From: Sycon ciliatum
Taxonomy: Eukaryota > Porifera > Calcarea > Leucosolenida > Sycettidae
DNA: 64,000 nucleotides
NCBI RefSeq assembly: GCF_964019385.1
Contig: NC_088644.1
Span: 40,109,925 to 40,173,924 of the forward strand
Reading direction: 5' to 3'
The notes under the pieces were generated by a model. That model ran no database searches and was not told where the DNA came from. It saw only the letters and a list, made by a program, of their open reading frames with translations. Every line of letters begins with the position of its first letter. The stretch's first letter is position 1. Positions 36,911 through 63,120 of this stretch are shown piece after piece. A program made the position numbers and the translations under genes.

Positions 36911-37012
36911 CGTAGCTCTCTCCCTTTTGAAATTCGCTTCCATAGAATTGGGCACCATTGCCCGTTTGGCCTTGCGAAGCAAAATAAAAATCAACAACAA
37001 CAACAACAACAA
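36195..37012 (+). pseudogene. 5'-truncated LINE 3' end
   Basis: The plus-strand frame to 36592 reads LQVLQNRAARAVYGLP, then LLERMSLYRVRECYA and LAWNALPRSVREIKAA, the C-terminal segment after RT in CR1/L2-like LINEs. A 3' UTR follows with a tandem duplication and a CT tract, ending GCGAAGCAAAATAAAAATC and (AAC)n at about 36993-37012. No RT domain is left. Confidence 0.85.
36641..36848. repeat. 104-bp tandem duplication
   Basis: Two copies, starting TCTGCGTGCTTGTGCGCTTA at 36641 and 36745, with CAAAATCGCTCTRTTGACRC subrepeats inside. They lie in the LINE 3' UTR. Confidence 0.88.
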
Positions 37013-38672
37013 GTGCGGGGCGACCCATTGGGTAGATTGGTCACGTGGTGTGTGCTGTACGGACTGGCTGGCTTCGAACATCTTCTGGGAGTAAGTTCGA
37101 CTATATTGCTTTTCTCTGTGGCAAAGTCATCGTCCAGCAGCCGGTGGCACATTAGGAGCTATGTGAACACTTGCATCAAGCTACTGCTACATTGCAGTTG
37201 TCACAAGGAATACATCTAGGTTGCTGCGGGATCCTTCAAGGGCTTGGTGGTGTCTCGCATCAAGATACAATACTAAGTGATTGTAGTTCCCACCAGGAAG
37301 GCATCTAGGTTGCTGCAGGATCCCTGGTGGTGTACTACCCAGAAAGACTTGGGGTTAGTGATCACGGCCGATTGCAACTTGAATGGTACTGTGAGAAGCA
37401 GATGCATGGAATCAGGGTTTCCGAAAGCAGTTTGGTGATTAACCTAGACAACCATGCCTGCCTTGTATTGATCACGCTCCTTCCAGAACGGGCTGCAATA
37501 GGCAAGAACGAGGGTAGCGTTATCCTTGGTCACTTTGTGATGGTTGATTTCGTCTCGGGGAAATTGCAATGCTGGTGGCACAGACATACATGTATGTGGC
37601 ACGCTCAAGACCGTTGGTCTTGCTACAGAACCATGGATGTTGGCTTCTAAGCTGAGTTACATTCTTTTGTGTAAAGACATTATCCGGAGGGTATAAAGTC
37701 GATGTTTGGAGCAAGGTGCACCTCTAGCGTGTCGGAGTGAGATGTGATACCTGAAAGGCTTCACCTTCTCAGATTGGCGGCGGGATGCTGGTTTTCCTGC
37801 GCACAGGTTTTGTTGCGCTGGGGTGATTTGCAATCCTGGGTTGTGTGCAGGTGAGCGTGTCTGTGTCTGTGGGTGGGCGTACGTGTGGGTGGGCGTACTT
37901 TTGTCTATGTGTAGGGGCGAGGATAGCAGGTGATCCACAATCACACCTTGTGCAGTACCGATCTTCGGGAGGTTCTCATAATAGGAAGTTGCTTTTACCC
38001 GCAAGTGGTGGATTGGATGTGCTTTTGCTATTCACTGGGGGTAAATAGTGAGTATTCATTGCTGTGGTCTTTGCAGTGGTCATAGTGTGGCCTTGTTTCT
38101 CAAGTGATGGTGACAAGAGTATAGGAGAACTGAAGCACAAGGATTTGACTGAACCAAAGATCAGGTGCCACATACAACCAGTGCCGTACGGTAACTTATC
38201 ATCTACATCTACAACTCCTGGGTCAACATCACATCAACCAGGAAACAAGCTAGACCTAGAGCACTTTCTGCTGGTACCCGTCTGTTGCTACCAGTGTGTA
38301 CTACAGAGGCAAACATGTCCCAGTGAACATTGCTTGTGACCCGAGAACAAGGGCGTATGCACCTATTTGACACAACCTAATAAAAGAGATCCCGGCAATC
38401 ATAGTAATGTTGAGCACAGTCGGATGCCTCTTGCTCTTGTCGAGGAATGAACATCACAGTGCAGGACATCTTTTGTTGAATGACCTTTCTAATGGGCAAA
38501 CTGGGCGATGAAGCTGGAAGGATGATCTGATCTTGGAATCGTAGAAGTTACTGTTCAATGGGAAACGTCTTTGGCAGCCTTGATGGTACTAGCAACAGGC
38601 TGCTAGTACTTGGCCAATAAAGGTCATCCATATTTACAGATCTAGTTCTGGTGTTCTCTATGCAGCGAAGAA
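37013..38672. other. No gene recognised
   Basis: Two motif-free open frames stand out: 37327-37650 (+), and one after a good acceptor (gctgtggtctttgcag) at 38078, which stays open to 38339. Neither shows family signatures. Confidence 0.3.
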
Positions 38673-38780
38673 AGGTAGCAAAGAGCCAGAAGGAGGTGGC
38701 AAAGTGCCAGCCAGAAAGACGTGGCCAAATGCGAAACAGAGGTAGCAAAGAGCCCGAAAGACGTAGCAAAGGGCCCGAGT
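38673..38780. repeat. Minisatellite, GTAGCAAAGAGCCMGAAAGACG-like units
   Basis: Four to five imperfect units of about 20-33 bases sharing GCAAAG(A/T)G(C)CCAGAAAG. Confidence 0.65.
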
Positions 38781-39119
38781 AGGGGTGAGTGGTTTACAGG
38801 AGGTACAATATAATACATTCAAGATCTCTGCCGTCACTTGGATAACCTCTGTAGTTGAGGTGACTTGAAGTTGGGCTAGGTGGGGGAGAGTATTCAGAGG
38901 GCAGCGGGCTGCTAATCAGAGGGCTAGTAGTCAGCGGGCAGAGGGCTGGTGCTCAGATCTGGAGTTGAGCATGAGGCGACAGGAGGTGCATCATTGAAGG
39001 GAGCCACCATCATGCAGTTGGCATATATCAGTGTATATAAACCGTCTGGGGACTAATCTGGTGAAAAGTGACAGGTTAGCGATCCCAGCCATGTAGAGCA
39101 CGCGCTGCACTAGTGGGCA

Positions 39120-39956
39120 GACTACACTGTAGATGTTCTAGCCGAGGAGAGCGCAGAGGCTGATCTGGGGACTGGAGATTCTCACGGAGGAGAGCGCAGA
39201 GGCTGGTCTGCGGGCTGGAGGTGCTAGCGGAGGAGAGCCCAGATGCTAGCGAGCAGGCTGGAGATTCTCACATGGAGGTGCACGGAGGAAAGGCGAGAGG
39301 CTGTCGTGCAGACTGGATATTCTCGCAGGAGAGCGCAGAAGTTAGCTTGCGGACTGGAGATTCTTGCTGAGGAGAGTGCAGCGGCTAGCGTGCAGACTAG
39401 AGGTTCTAGTGGAGAAGAGCGCAGAGACTAGCTTGCAGACCGGACATTCTCGCTGGGGAGACAGCAAATGCTAGTGTGCAGACTGGAGACACTAGCGCAG
39501 AGGCTAGTGTGCAGACTGGAGACACTAGCGCAGAGGCTAGTGTGCAGACTGGAGACACTAGCGCAGAGGCTAGTGTGCAGACTGGAGACACTAGCGCTGA
39601 GGCTAGTGTGCAGACTGGAGACATTAGCGCAGAGGCTAGCGTGCAGCCTGGAGACACTAGCGCAGAGGCTAGTGTGCAGACTGCAGACACTAGCGCAGAG
39701 GCTAGCGTGCAGACTGGAGACACTAGCGTAGATGCTAGCGTGCAGCCTGGAGACACTAGCGCTGGGGCTAGTGTGTAGACTGGAGACACTAGCGCAGAGG
39801 CTAGCATGCAGACTGGAGACACTAGCGCAGAGGTTAGCATGCAGACTGGAGACACTAGCGCAGAGGTTAGCGTTCAGACTGGAGACACTAGCGCAGAGGC
39901 TAGCGTGCAGACTGGAGACACTAGCGCAGAAGCTAGCGTGCAGACTGGATATTCTA
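39120..39956. repeat. 33-bp minisatellite with degenerate left half
   Basis: From about 39470, some 15 units of 33 bp (GCTAGTGTGCAGACTGGAGA + CACTAGCGCAGAG). Because 33 is a multiple of three, frames stay open on both strands (11-residue ASVQTGDTSAE units on plus). Left of 39470 the units are longer and diverged (AGGAGAGCGCAGAGGCTG). I treat it as non-coding. Confidence 0.92.
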
Positions 39957-41035
39957 CCCAAATAGAGCACACTGACTGGTGTACACTGCTGTAATAACAC
40001 TTTCTGAGTGTCTAATCTACCATTGTGACCTGTCACTTGGCTTGTGTCAATGCACCTAAGACCTGTCTAGATGTCCAGGCGTTTTCTATTCTGGCAATTG
40101 GCAAACGTGCAAGATGCTGCTCAGGGGAGGCGAGCGGATAGGATCTGGGCTTCTAGGGTCTGTGACAAACTCTCCAAGCCCTGCATGGCTCCAAGCCCTG
40201 CATGGCGTGTGCCAGGGGAGGGTTCTGCGCTAACTCACTTCGACAACCAGCGTTGCGGGGAAACTCATGTTGGCAGCAGCAGACATGGGACCTGGTGAGG
40301 TACGACCGATTGAGCAGAGGTAGCTGTGTTAGGGAGCTGTACCCAACACACCATTAGTTTCCGTCGGGGCATCACCTGCAGTATCACACACCAGCAGTGC
40401 TATAAAAAGGACACGTCAATGTAGACTGGTGTTCTACAGAGTTAGTATTGGGTTGCTATCACCGGCGCTAGCCCAAGCATCACGGGGAAGAGTTGCATAG
40501 GAAAAGGGAGTAAGAAAGTAGGAGAGTGGGATACGTGACGGGTTGGGAAAAGGTAGACTTCACATTGTACACTGTGTGTTGGATGAGTCACACAGTGTGA
40601 CATACACATACGTGAGATGGGAATTACGCGTGTGGCTGGCACCACTCATTGGCTGGTGGACACCGCTCACTCAACAGTGCGCAGTGGCTTTCGATTGCTG
40701 CAATTGCGTATGAGATAGCGGCTTCTCTGGGTGCACAGAGGCTAGGCTGGTCCTCGCAGGCATGGTACGATAAAGGAAGGCTAGTAAAGATGATATATAG
40801 CCCGAGAAGGAGTGAGAGGCAGAGAGACACACCCACAGAGAAAGCAAGAGGCGGAGAGACAGAGAAAATCAGTTAAACTTTTGGGTATGGCACGGTGCTT
40901 GGTGTGATACTGTACAGAGAGAACCATGCCGCCACAGTATGAGAAGGTTGTAGCCACAGGCCAATTAGCAAAGGTGGCCGAGGGTAGAGGCTTTCCATAC
41001 GGGCGTAACATCCTTGGTGGGTACTACCAGGGTCG
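39957..41035. other. No gene recognised
   Basis: Short duplications only, for example CCAAGCCCTGCATGG twice near 40175-40205. Confidence 0.35.
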
Positions 41036-41290
41036 ATGATGTACAGGGTCTGCTGCTGCAAGGTTTTGAACAATGGTAGGAATGCTGGGCCGATTGTTTC
41101 CACATAATGTACATACATGTATGATATATGTACAGGGTCTGATGCTGCAATGTATTGAGAGCAGTGGTGGGAATGCTGGGGCTGATTGTATCCATGTACA
41201 TGTGTGATGTATGTGCACGGTCTGATGCTGCAAGGTATTGAGCAATGGTAGGGATGCTGGGGCTGATTGTATCCATGTATGTGTATGGTA
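41036..41290. repeat. Tandem repeat, about 85 bp, three copies
   Basis: Units share GGTCTGATGCTGCAAGGTAT and GGGATGCTGGGGCTGATTGT and TATCCATGTA; copies start near 41040, 41127 and 41210. Confidence 0.85.
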
Positions 41291-43839
41291 TACTCCAGCA
41301 TTGGTCGCGAGAAGGCCTCTTTAAGACACTCTATGTACGTATGATGTACATTCACTCCGAAGTACATTATTAGATAGACATTCTCTGTACTTACCGGTAT
41401 GATGTACATTCACTCCAAAGTGCATTACAGTCATCCCTGTACCCTAGTTGTTCAGGTGAATAGAGTGGAGTTAAAGCAACTGGGATCCCCAACACTGCAC
41501 CAACTGCCTTCAAAGTACTTCTTTGTCTCAACTTCTTTGGCCGAACAATGCTTCAACCAATTGAATTTCGAAGGTTCGATGTATCTAGACTTCGTGCACA
41601 ACCCCGCCATCGTGCTATTAGTAGGACTGCCCCAACCTATTGCAGAGGAGAGCTATGGCATCTGGTTGATGTTGATGTCTTGATGTTGATAAGTTGGCAA
41701 GGCATTGTGCAAGCTTTCAAAGCGCAGCTCGTGTAATGGTGTATATGGTGAATAGTAGAACATTACTTTATTCGATGGGTTGGTACCTGCATTGGTGTTT
41801 GAGTGAGCAGTTGCTGTAGTGGGAATTAGCGCTCGTGGCATCACTAGCGGCTAGTAACAAGATGGGAGGGAAGACGGAGGCAGAGACAACATTGAAGGTG
41901 GTCACTAATAAGTAAGCTGGAGAGAGTGTTTGTCCCTCGTGTTCGTTGCCAGCTTTATAACTCTGTCTTTGCTGCAAGAGGGACGGTGTGTGTACGAGTA
42001 CTTGTACATGTAGGTATGCGTTTTCACCAACAATGTGTGCGATAGAGTTATTACTGGGAAGTTGAATAACGGGAAGTAGAGGCGATACAGTGGAAGTACC
42101 TTATCCAACCAGAGGTTTCTGAATCACTGATACAGCTGGGTATTGGGATACGAGCTGGAAGTAGTATGAATAAAGTGAAAGAGAATGCGGGGAAGTGAAA
42201 GGATTTTGAGTAGAGAGAAGGTGAGAAATGCTAGCGTAGCTTGTTAGCGAGAGCGGGCCCTGGCCATAAAGGCATTGAACGTTACATGTTTGCGTATGCA
42301 CCGTTATTGATATGATGGCGTCAATGGAAATCAGCGACCCAGAACAAGTTGTAGCTATAGACATGAAAGTGTGATGAATTTAGCGGTACACAGCAGCTCA
42401 TCCAAGCTCTCAGAGCGTGGTGCTAAGAGGACACATTGAAGCTTTGCGGTGACTTATGTCATGCAGTGCTTGTGCAGAAGCAATTTTGTCTGTCATGGTA
42501 AAGGACGGGTTTGAGTGCAGTGAATTCAAGGGGACAGGCCCTACATACGAGCACAGAACCATAAAGTAGTCAGAGAAAACACAAACCCTGTCAACGATGA
42601 AGACGGTCCACAGATTAGAGTAGAGAGAAGAGAAGAGACAGAGACAGCAATAGAGAGAGCTAGAGAGAGTCTCATAGCGAGATGAATGTTGTTGCCACCC
42701 GTGTCTAGTTGTGTTGGTGACTCCATGGGACTGTCTGGGATAGCAGGAGTGGTTATGCAACATGGGCAGGCCTGTAGTTTACATCACTGACTAAGTGTGT
42801 GGTGGTGCTGCTGCTACTTTATCCACCATGGCCAATCTGGAGTATGCCGGTGGGTTCGATGGTACACGGCGCTTCGATGGGTTTTACTGATCCAGATCTT
42901 GGGTGTATTCTGTCATCTCTCCATCAACTCCTGCGGTTTTAACTACTTGGGACGCATTCTTAGGGTCTCACGAAGAGAATGGCTCGATAGACGAAGGGAG
43001 TGAGTAATGGGGATGGGAAGCTGAATATTGGGAAGACAGCCTATGAATGGGGGCTGTAGTACTGTGCTGCTGGTGATGTATAGCTGCTTCCATGACTTGG
43101 CACCTCCTGTTCAACACCAGCTGTAACACATAGAAAAGACTGGAGAAGTAGGAAATCGTATTATGGATAGATAGATACTAGGTAGGTACACCTATGATGA
43201 GCTCTGCAGTGACGGGGGTATTAAGACACACACGCCTACACTACTATCTAGCACCGAAGAACGATGTGCCGAAGAACGAATGGCTAGAATTTTACCAGGG
43301 ACAGGATACCCTTAATAATGCTTATGTACAAAGTGGCGCAACTTCATGTATATAGACAGTTCTACATGAGAAATAAGAATGGTCTAGGCTACAACTCTGG
43401 ACTGCCGCTCTCCGGCACCAGACAGTACTATGTGATGAACTCTGTAGTGACGAGGGTCTTAAGACATCTGTGCAGAGTGCTTCCAAGATAGGAGCGCCTA
43501 CATCCCCGATGTTTAGAATTGGCGATGGCGAATCAAGTTCCTATCCAAGGAGTAGCACGGGAAATCAAGATGGCTCAGATTTCTGTTTACTAAGAAATGC
43601 CTGTTGATCCGAGTGGTCGCATGGATATAAATGTGGCATCTCATCAGGACTAGTCTGTCAAGTGTAGGATCACACTGACTATGGAGTATTGGGTACGTCC
43701 ATAGTCTTACCATGCAAGATGTGTGGCTGGGGCGCAGTCTAGTAAAGATGGAATCTTGAAGCTGCGAAAGATCAGGGAAGAGAAAAGAAGTGCGCTGTTG
43801 CTGTGCCCTACCTGTCCTGTATGCTGGTGGTGGCATGCA
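41291..43839. other. No gene recognised
   Basis: Repeats: TGATGTACATTCACTCCRAAG at 41341 and 41400; GAACTCTGTAGTGACGAGGG at 43438 and a close relative near 43200. A plus-strand frame at 41456-41683 follows a fair acceptor (ctagttgttcag) but matches no family I know. Confidence 0.35.
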
Positions 43840-44080
43840 TTCTTTTTATGACTCTGTTTTGTCGATTTGGGGCAGACAAGCAGAGGGTCGATGAGATGAA
43901 ATGGGTCTGTGTGATGGCGTATTATTTTGTTGTCCAAGATGGCAATAGCAACCTTCTTACACGAACTGACGGCATGAAACCCCGAAGCACAAGCGGGGTT
44001 CGAACCCGCAGACTTTTCCTCCAAAAGCACTGGACATACTTCTCCACTCTACACTAAGTTACTACACGAGATGTCTTGGT
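43840..44080 (-). repeat. Possible tRNA-derived SINE
   Basis: On the minus strand a B-box-like GCGGGTTCGAACCCCGC (at about 43990-44006) is preceded by GAGTGGAGAAGTATGTCCAG and TTTTGGAGGAAAAGTCT, a layout like a Ser/Leu tRNA 3' half with variable arm. The acceptor stem does not close, so it is not a working tRNA. A non-tRNA body would follow toward 43840. Confidence 0.4.
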
Positions 44081-44800
44081 GTTAGCGAGTTAGGAGGAGC
44101 AATATGTTGCTTAGCTTGTATGGCAAGCAGCTGTGGTATTGGACCAGGTGAAAAGTGAAGCTAAAATAGATTGCACCGTTAGGCAACCGTTCAGCGGATG
44201 ACCAGCGTAAGAGCATGGCTCTAGGACCAGTAAGGGTTATCCCTCGATAGTGTGTGCCATCTAATCGTGCCAAATGGGTCTTAGATTTTCTTCGCAAGCC
44301 ACGTACCCCTGAGGGGAAACCAGGCAAGCGTGCTGATGGGGGCTGGGTGCTGAGCCAACCATGACGGTCTTGGCATCACTGCAGACAGGACAGCAGTCTT
44401 CAGCACCACCAAGGGAACGGAGGCTTCGTGAACAGTCGTCTTTACCAAGATCAGAATGGGATTCTATGCAATAGAAACACCCCTGATGCATATCTTGAAC
44501 ATTGTACAGCAAGTCCAGCATTCTGCAACTTCTGCCAAATTAACCATGAATCGTGCCACAGCACGAATAGTAATAGGTCATACAGCAGCGCAGATGCTGG
44601 TTGAGAAAATTAATAACAAACAAAATGGGTGGCATCACAACACAGCTGAGTTATAGATTGATGTCTGCCTGAGGATTAACAAATTGCACTGCAACGTGGA
44701 TATTGAAATTGCACTGCAGCACGGACAATGAAACGTTGTGTGAGATAGCGCAACACAGAAGTCTGGGAACATGCGGCACAGAGGCTCAGTGCACTCAAAG

Positions 44801-46870
44801 TTACCGAAACTTGCCAAATACTTGGGACCTGTGATCATTGCCTTGGACAAAGTCCTCAGCAAGGTCCCCCACGTCGAGTGAGTCGCACTCATCCCTCATA
44901 ACATGCACCAGTGCACAGTGATTGAACCATTCTTGCGTCATCGTGGATCTAAGGTACGTCTTGAGCCGACGAAGAGCAGAGAAGGAACGCTCACTGGTTG
45001 CATTGGTTGCAGGCGTCACCAGTACCAGCTTTACCAGGGTGACGACTTCGCTCATGAATGTGTCTCGGCTGGCCTGAGATTTCAAGTATTCCACAATGTC
45101 ATTCAATGACGGACTGCTACCAGGAGTGGCAGCGAAGTGTGCTCTTAGAACGAGGAGCTGGCTGCGGAGAACAGGCACATTGAAATCCTCACCCCAGATC
45201 TCCTCCACTTTGACAGCTTGCTGCTCAATCTTTTGGCCAGATGCAGCATTGAGGAGCAGACTTTCCAGAAGAAGGTAGCTTTTCAAGCCTTCTTGGTTAA
45301 ATCTCTCCTCTATAGCAGACACAATGGAGTCGATGGCCTGGTAGTATATTGGACGGTAGTGGTGCTCAACTGATTTCGCAAAGTGAGGTGCTGATGATCC
45401 ATCTTGAAGCCTGGCTGGTGCTCGACGCTTGCGGGGAAACTGTGGTTCATTCACGTCCAGTTGCTCTTGTTTGGCCGTGACCTTCTTCCAGAATTTATCA
45501 AACTCCTCATCTGTCTCAGCAACTTGAGGCCTGCGATGGTTTTCTGAGCCATCTGCTGGCCTTCCCCAATGCTGAGGTTATCAGCCAGTTTCAAAATCAA
45601 CTGACCTAGACAAACATCAAACAAGTTGAATGATGAGAGCTGGAGCCGCATGCTGTTGCACTTGGCAGACATTTCCTGGTCATACTTTGCCATTTCCCTC
45701 AAGCGTTCCACTGGCTTGGAGCACATCATAGTTGACAAAAGCGCTATTTAAGGACGATGCCCTCACTGTCCATCGAGTTGGACATATCTTGCGAAATCCT
45801 GGCTCCTCGGGGCGATTTCCTTCTTCAGCTTGGAAAATTCAGCAGAGCGCCTGGCAGAGTACTTCAGCAGCTTGCTGAAGTCAAAGGTGGTATCCGATGC
45901 ATCTTTCACAAGTGAGACATTCCTGGCCAGATCTTGGCAACCTAAATTAAGGGAGTGGCCATAACAGTGAGTGAAGATGGCCTTGGGCTGCTCCTGTAGT
46001 ATCTGCTTGGCCACACCGTTCCGCGCTCCTCTCATCACTGCTGCTCAATCATAGCACTGGCCCCGGCAGTCGCTCAAACTCAGGCCAAGCCGAACAAGAC
46101 TGTCCTTGATGACTGCAACAGCAGTTTCTGCATTGGCTACATCAATGGCATAGAACCCAACAAAGTCTTCTTGTGGCTCTAAGTCGTTGTCTGTCCACTG
46201 GATCACCAATACACACTGTTCCATGGTGCTGCAGTGTGTTGTCTCGTCGACCATGATGGAGAAGAACTTGCCCCTGATGTGCGAGGCCAGCTGACGCAGG
46301 ATCCTCATGGCCATCACTTTCAGGATTTCGTTCTGCACTGGAGCACTTGTGTACTTGTCTGTGCGCTTCTCCACCCACTTCGCCAGCGTATCATCCTGCT
46401 CTGACACAAGTCTCAGCAGCTGGATGAAGTTGCTGTCGACTTCTGCACCGTCTTTGTATGTGCCGCGAAGAGCCAATCCTTGCCAGGCCAAAGACCGGAT
46501 ACTGCAGAGAATTTGGAGCTGGCATTCTCGATTGTCACGGCGCTGCACAGACAGCTGGGAGTTCAGGGCCTCTCCAACGTCCCTGGTGGTGTTAGGACTC
46601 TCCATCAACCGCTGCACAGCCTCGGTATGGCAGCCAGACTCGCTATGCTTCGCCATAACTCTCTTCGCCTCTTTCCAGTTTTGGAAACCAGAAGAAATAA
46701 AACACGAATCGGCATTGTTCGTGGAGAGAAAGCTGCGCCTTGACGCACGGATGCATGGCAAAATACTCTAGACGAGGCACATCCCAGTGAAGCCACGGGA
46801 ATTGGTCGAACCATACCGGTTGAAACGATTGCCACACAACAGTTTTGATGCCGAAACTACGTTTAGGGAA
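44801..46870 (-). pseudogene. Broken TTF/ZMYM-type hAT transposase
   Basis: Minus-strand pieces in several frames: an N-terminal segment (FDFPKRSFGIKTVVWQSF, PWLHWD) near 46780-46870; a TTF zinc-finger-like region (SCFISSGFQNWKEAKRVMAKH); a DUF4371-like core (GKFFSIMVDETTHCSTMEQC); HCYGHSLNLGCQDLA in a shifted frame near 45980; and a hAT dimerisation region (TNATSERSFSALRRLKTYL) near 44960. At least two frame breaks (about 46040 and 45450-45760) kill it. Ends and target duplication not found. Confidence 0.88.
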
Positions 46871-47328
46871 GTCAAAATCTCGGGGCTGGAACAGCTTGTC
46901 TTCGATCTGGTCCGGAATCCATCCTGCATCACGACAACTAACTTACTGAGCCTTGTGACTCAACATACAAACAACAGTCAAGTTTTCGCGAGGAGGTAAA
47001 GCAGTTTCCAGAACCAAGCCGCAAGCGCCCAAACTAGGTGCAAAGACAGGATACCACGTGCGATCCGTGTCGTATTAAAAAAAAGTTCTTTACTCTGGAT
47101 GGTGCAGGACTGGAAGTGGCTTCGCGTGGTCCGTATGCGCTGGATCGATCCACATGAGTGCCGCAAACAGCCCGTGCTCACGCCAGTTGTGATACTTGGG
47201 TGCTGCCAGCGTACTAGGCTGTCAACAAAAGTAGTGGTTTTCACGCGACAAGCGGCGATTACGCGTGCATAGATCTACCGTACAGTACATGTAGACTTTT
47301 TGAGGTGCTACGACTTGTACACTCAAAC
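46871..47328. other. Flank of the hAT remnant, no gene
   Basis: Nothing recognised. Confidence 0.35.
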
Positions 47329-47446
47329 TTAGCACAAGCGTCTTGTAGCCTGTAGGGTACAGGGCCTAGGGGTACAGGTACGACGCGCCGATCGACTCTG
47401 GACAAATCTCCAACTTTCAAAACTTTTTATGACTTTTCTGAGCGTT

Positions 47447-47764
47447 TCACGGTGACCACCAGTCGCCAGAAGTGGTACGGCCATGGTCGTACCAGTCGTA
47501 CCGACTCCAACGGCCCTGAAAAGGATTGAAAACGCGAATGTAAAAGTAGGTGGGCTCAAACCTATTCCCCCACAAACCAGTTGCGGGAACATCCAGGCGG
47601 GCGGAATCTTCAGTGGCGGCTGACCGATGGACGAACCTTTCAACAATGAGGGGCTCTAGGCAGGGTTCAACGACCGCATCATGGGCCACCTCCTTCAGCA
47701 AACCCGCTAGTTGGATGGCAACTTGGATGGTCACTTGGATGATGTCCAGCCATACCGTAGGCAA
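47447..47764 (-). pseudogene. Fragment of a repeat-associated reverse transcriptase-type protein
   Basis: Minus-strand frame with LLKEVAHDAVVEPCLEPL, DSARLDVPATGLWG and TYFYIRVFNP. I recall this HD-VEP-L / ARLD / FxDVRVF-P pattern from the C-terminal part of proteins annotated as RNA-directed polymerases in repeat-rich animal genomes. The exact family is not certain. It stops soon after. Confidence 0.5.
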
Positions 47765-47790
47765 AGGCCATCCCTAAATGCGCTCTTGGA

Positions 47791-48027
47791 TCAACTGAAG
47801 CCATAGCGCTTCAGGGGACGACATGCCAGCCAATTTGATGCTCTCTTTTCAGAAGCAATAGCGATAGCTCGCTGCATGCAGTTATCAGTATCCTCCAGCA
47901 GCTCCTTGGCATCTGCAGCTGCCTGGCAATCCTTGGCCTTAGAATGGGCTGCCTTGTGTGCACGCACCTGCTCCATTGCCCCCTCGAGAGCGGTGCAGTA
48001 ATTGCATTGGAGCTTTTCGGGTCCCAA
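47791..48027 (-). pseudogene. Possible zinc-finger/transposase fragment
   Basis: Minus-strand frame of 78 codons starting MGPEKLQCNYCTALEGAMEQ, with CxxC followed by HKAAH, resembling a BED/C2H2 finger. It might belong with the hAT remnant or be unrelated. Confidence 0.25.
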
Positions 48028-48045
48028 AGTTCGTATTTTTGTTTA

Positions 48046-48407
48046 CATATGGTGTATAAGCCGCACTCCCAACTTTAAAAAAATTGAGCAACCTAACCTG
48101 ATGGGTATCGGACTATCGGTACATACAAGACGTTACCAATGGTTGAGAAAGTTGGGAAGCACGACTCGAGTTCTGAGAAAGTTGCCTAGTTCGTCCTTCA
48201 CTCCGAACTGACGACATGTGGAAGCTTGGCACTAGTACAATGATGGATTGCAGGACATTAAAAGTAGTCAAGTGACACCATACAGTCATTATATGCATGG
48301 AGTGCTGTAGCACTGGTCGATTCACACCCAGTATTTGGAGTATAAGCCGCAGGGGCGGTTTTAGAGCATTTTAATGCGTTTTAAAGTGCGGCGAACACAC
48401 CGTAAAA
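48046..48407. mobile_element. TIR element, ATAAGCCGCAC class
   Basis: TATGGTGTATAAGCCGCACT at the left; the right end reversed is TTTTACGGTGTGTTCGCCGC followed by ACTTTAAAAC. AGTATAAGCCGCAGGGGCGG also occurs near the right end. The termini contain ACCGTA, as in the 10196, 23431 and 30002 elements. Ends approximate. Confidence 0.5.
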
Positions 48408-48448
48408 TATGGCATGTGTATTTGTATTCATTTGTACTGTGTGTGTAG

Positions 48449-62277
<13,829 letters not shown>

Positions 62278-62383
62278 GTATGCATATTGCCTAGACTGTT
62301 GTTGCTGCTGCTGCTGATGTTGCCTGATGCTGATGCTGATGCTGATGCTGATGCTGTGCTGCTGCCACCACCATTCATGAGAA

Positions 62384-62903
62384 TAGTGTACTGGTGCTCA
62401 ACATTGCCAACTGCTCCCATATGCCTGTCTTGTTACGGAACATTTTGTCTACAGTCAGGATTTTGGCATATGATATCCCGCAGAATGGAAGCACATACTG
62501 AAGCATGGACGTTGATAAGTTGATGGTCACATCCAGTAGTTGCAACACCGCCACAACGTCCACGACGGCAATGTGGAGGACTGGTGCTCCGATCGTTCTC
62601 AGCGTTACCACTGTTCTCTATCTCACTATAGGAATCGAGAAAGCTACGTTGAGCCACATCAACTGAGTCGTTGTAAAACAAGACTTTTGAAGCATCAAAA
62701 CATGGATTGCTCTCCGTGTCAGTCACCGCTGACGAGTCGGAACCGCTCGAACTTGAAGCTGCCGTCGAATTCGATTCGGAGAAAACTGGGATGGGCTCAT
62801 TGTCCTCTAGTCGCCTGAACTCCTGAAGTGCTTTATCAGCCTCCATCGTACATCCTATAATTATGTTTTTGGGTGACGGTGAACCTTCAAGCCAAAATAG
62901 CAC
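62384..62903 (-). other. Unrecognised minus-strand frame
   Basis: A frame of 156 codons, with an inner ATG at about 62845 (MEADKALQEFRRLEDNEPIP). Ser/Asp/Glu-rich middle, then CRRGRCGGVATTGC. The acidic, Ser-rich start resembles N-termini of some piggyBac-like transposases, but no catalytic part follows. Low confidence that it is coding. Confidence 0.2.
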
Positions 62904-62927
62904 AATTTTACTACAGCAAGATATCGC

Positions 62928-62930
<3 letters not shown>

Positions 62931-62958
<28 letters not shown>

Positions 62959-63120
62959 TAGAGTCGAAGAACAAATAGGCAAATTTGCCTAATTACATGA
63001 TATCGACTAAAAGAAGAATAAGTATAAAAAGCCATTAAAATTATACTGAATAAAGTGGGTAGTAAAGTATTTATAAAAGCCAACTAAGGTCAGTAAAGGA
63101 AGTGATTATAAAGCGGGCAG
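62931..63120 (-). mobile_element. LINE 3' end with (AAC)n tail
   Basis: On the minus strand, AATTAGGCAAATTTGCCTAT, a small hairpin typical of LINE 3' UTRs, is followed by TCTAAAACAACAACAAC and nine AAC units at 62931-62957. Only the UTR end is present. Confidence 0.5.

Noticed and set aside
35043-37650. Degenerate MIB/HERC2 repeats of a mind-bomb-like gene linked to the ankyrin exons
   Set aside because: Only a few residues (for example EYANYRA) resemble the motif, splice signals are poor, and the frames do not connect.
39428-40036. 202-codon minus-strand repeat protein
   Set aside because: It is the complement of the 33-bp minisatellite, and equal-length frames run on the plus strand.
43985-44060. 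Functional tRNA gene
   Set aside because: A B-box-like arm exists, but no closing acceptor stem and no clear anticodon arm; better explained as a SINE.
62433-62903. piggyBac transposase
   Set aside because: Only an acidic, Ser-rich N-terminal resemblance; no DDD catalytic region or TTAA ends were found.
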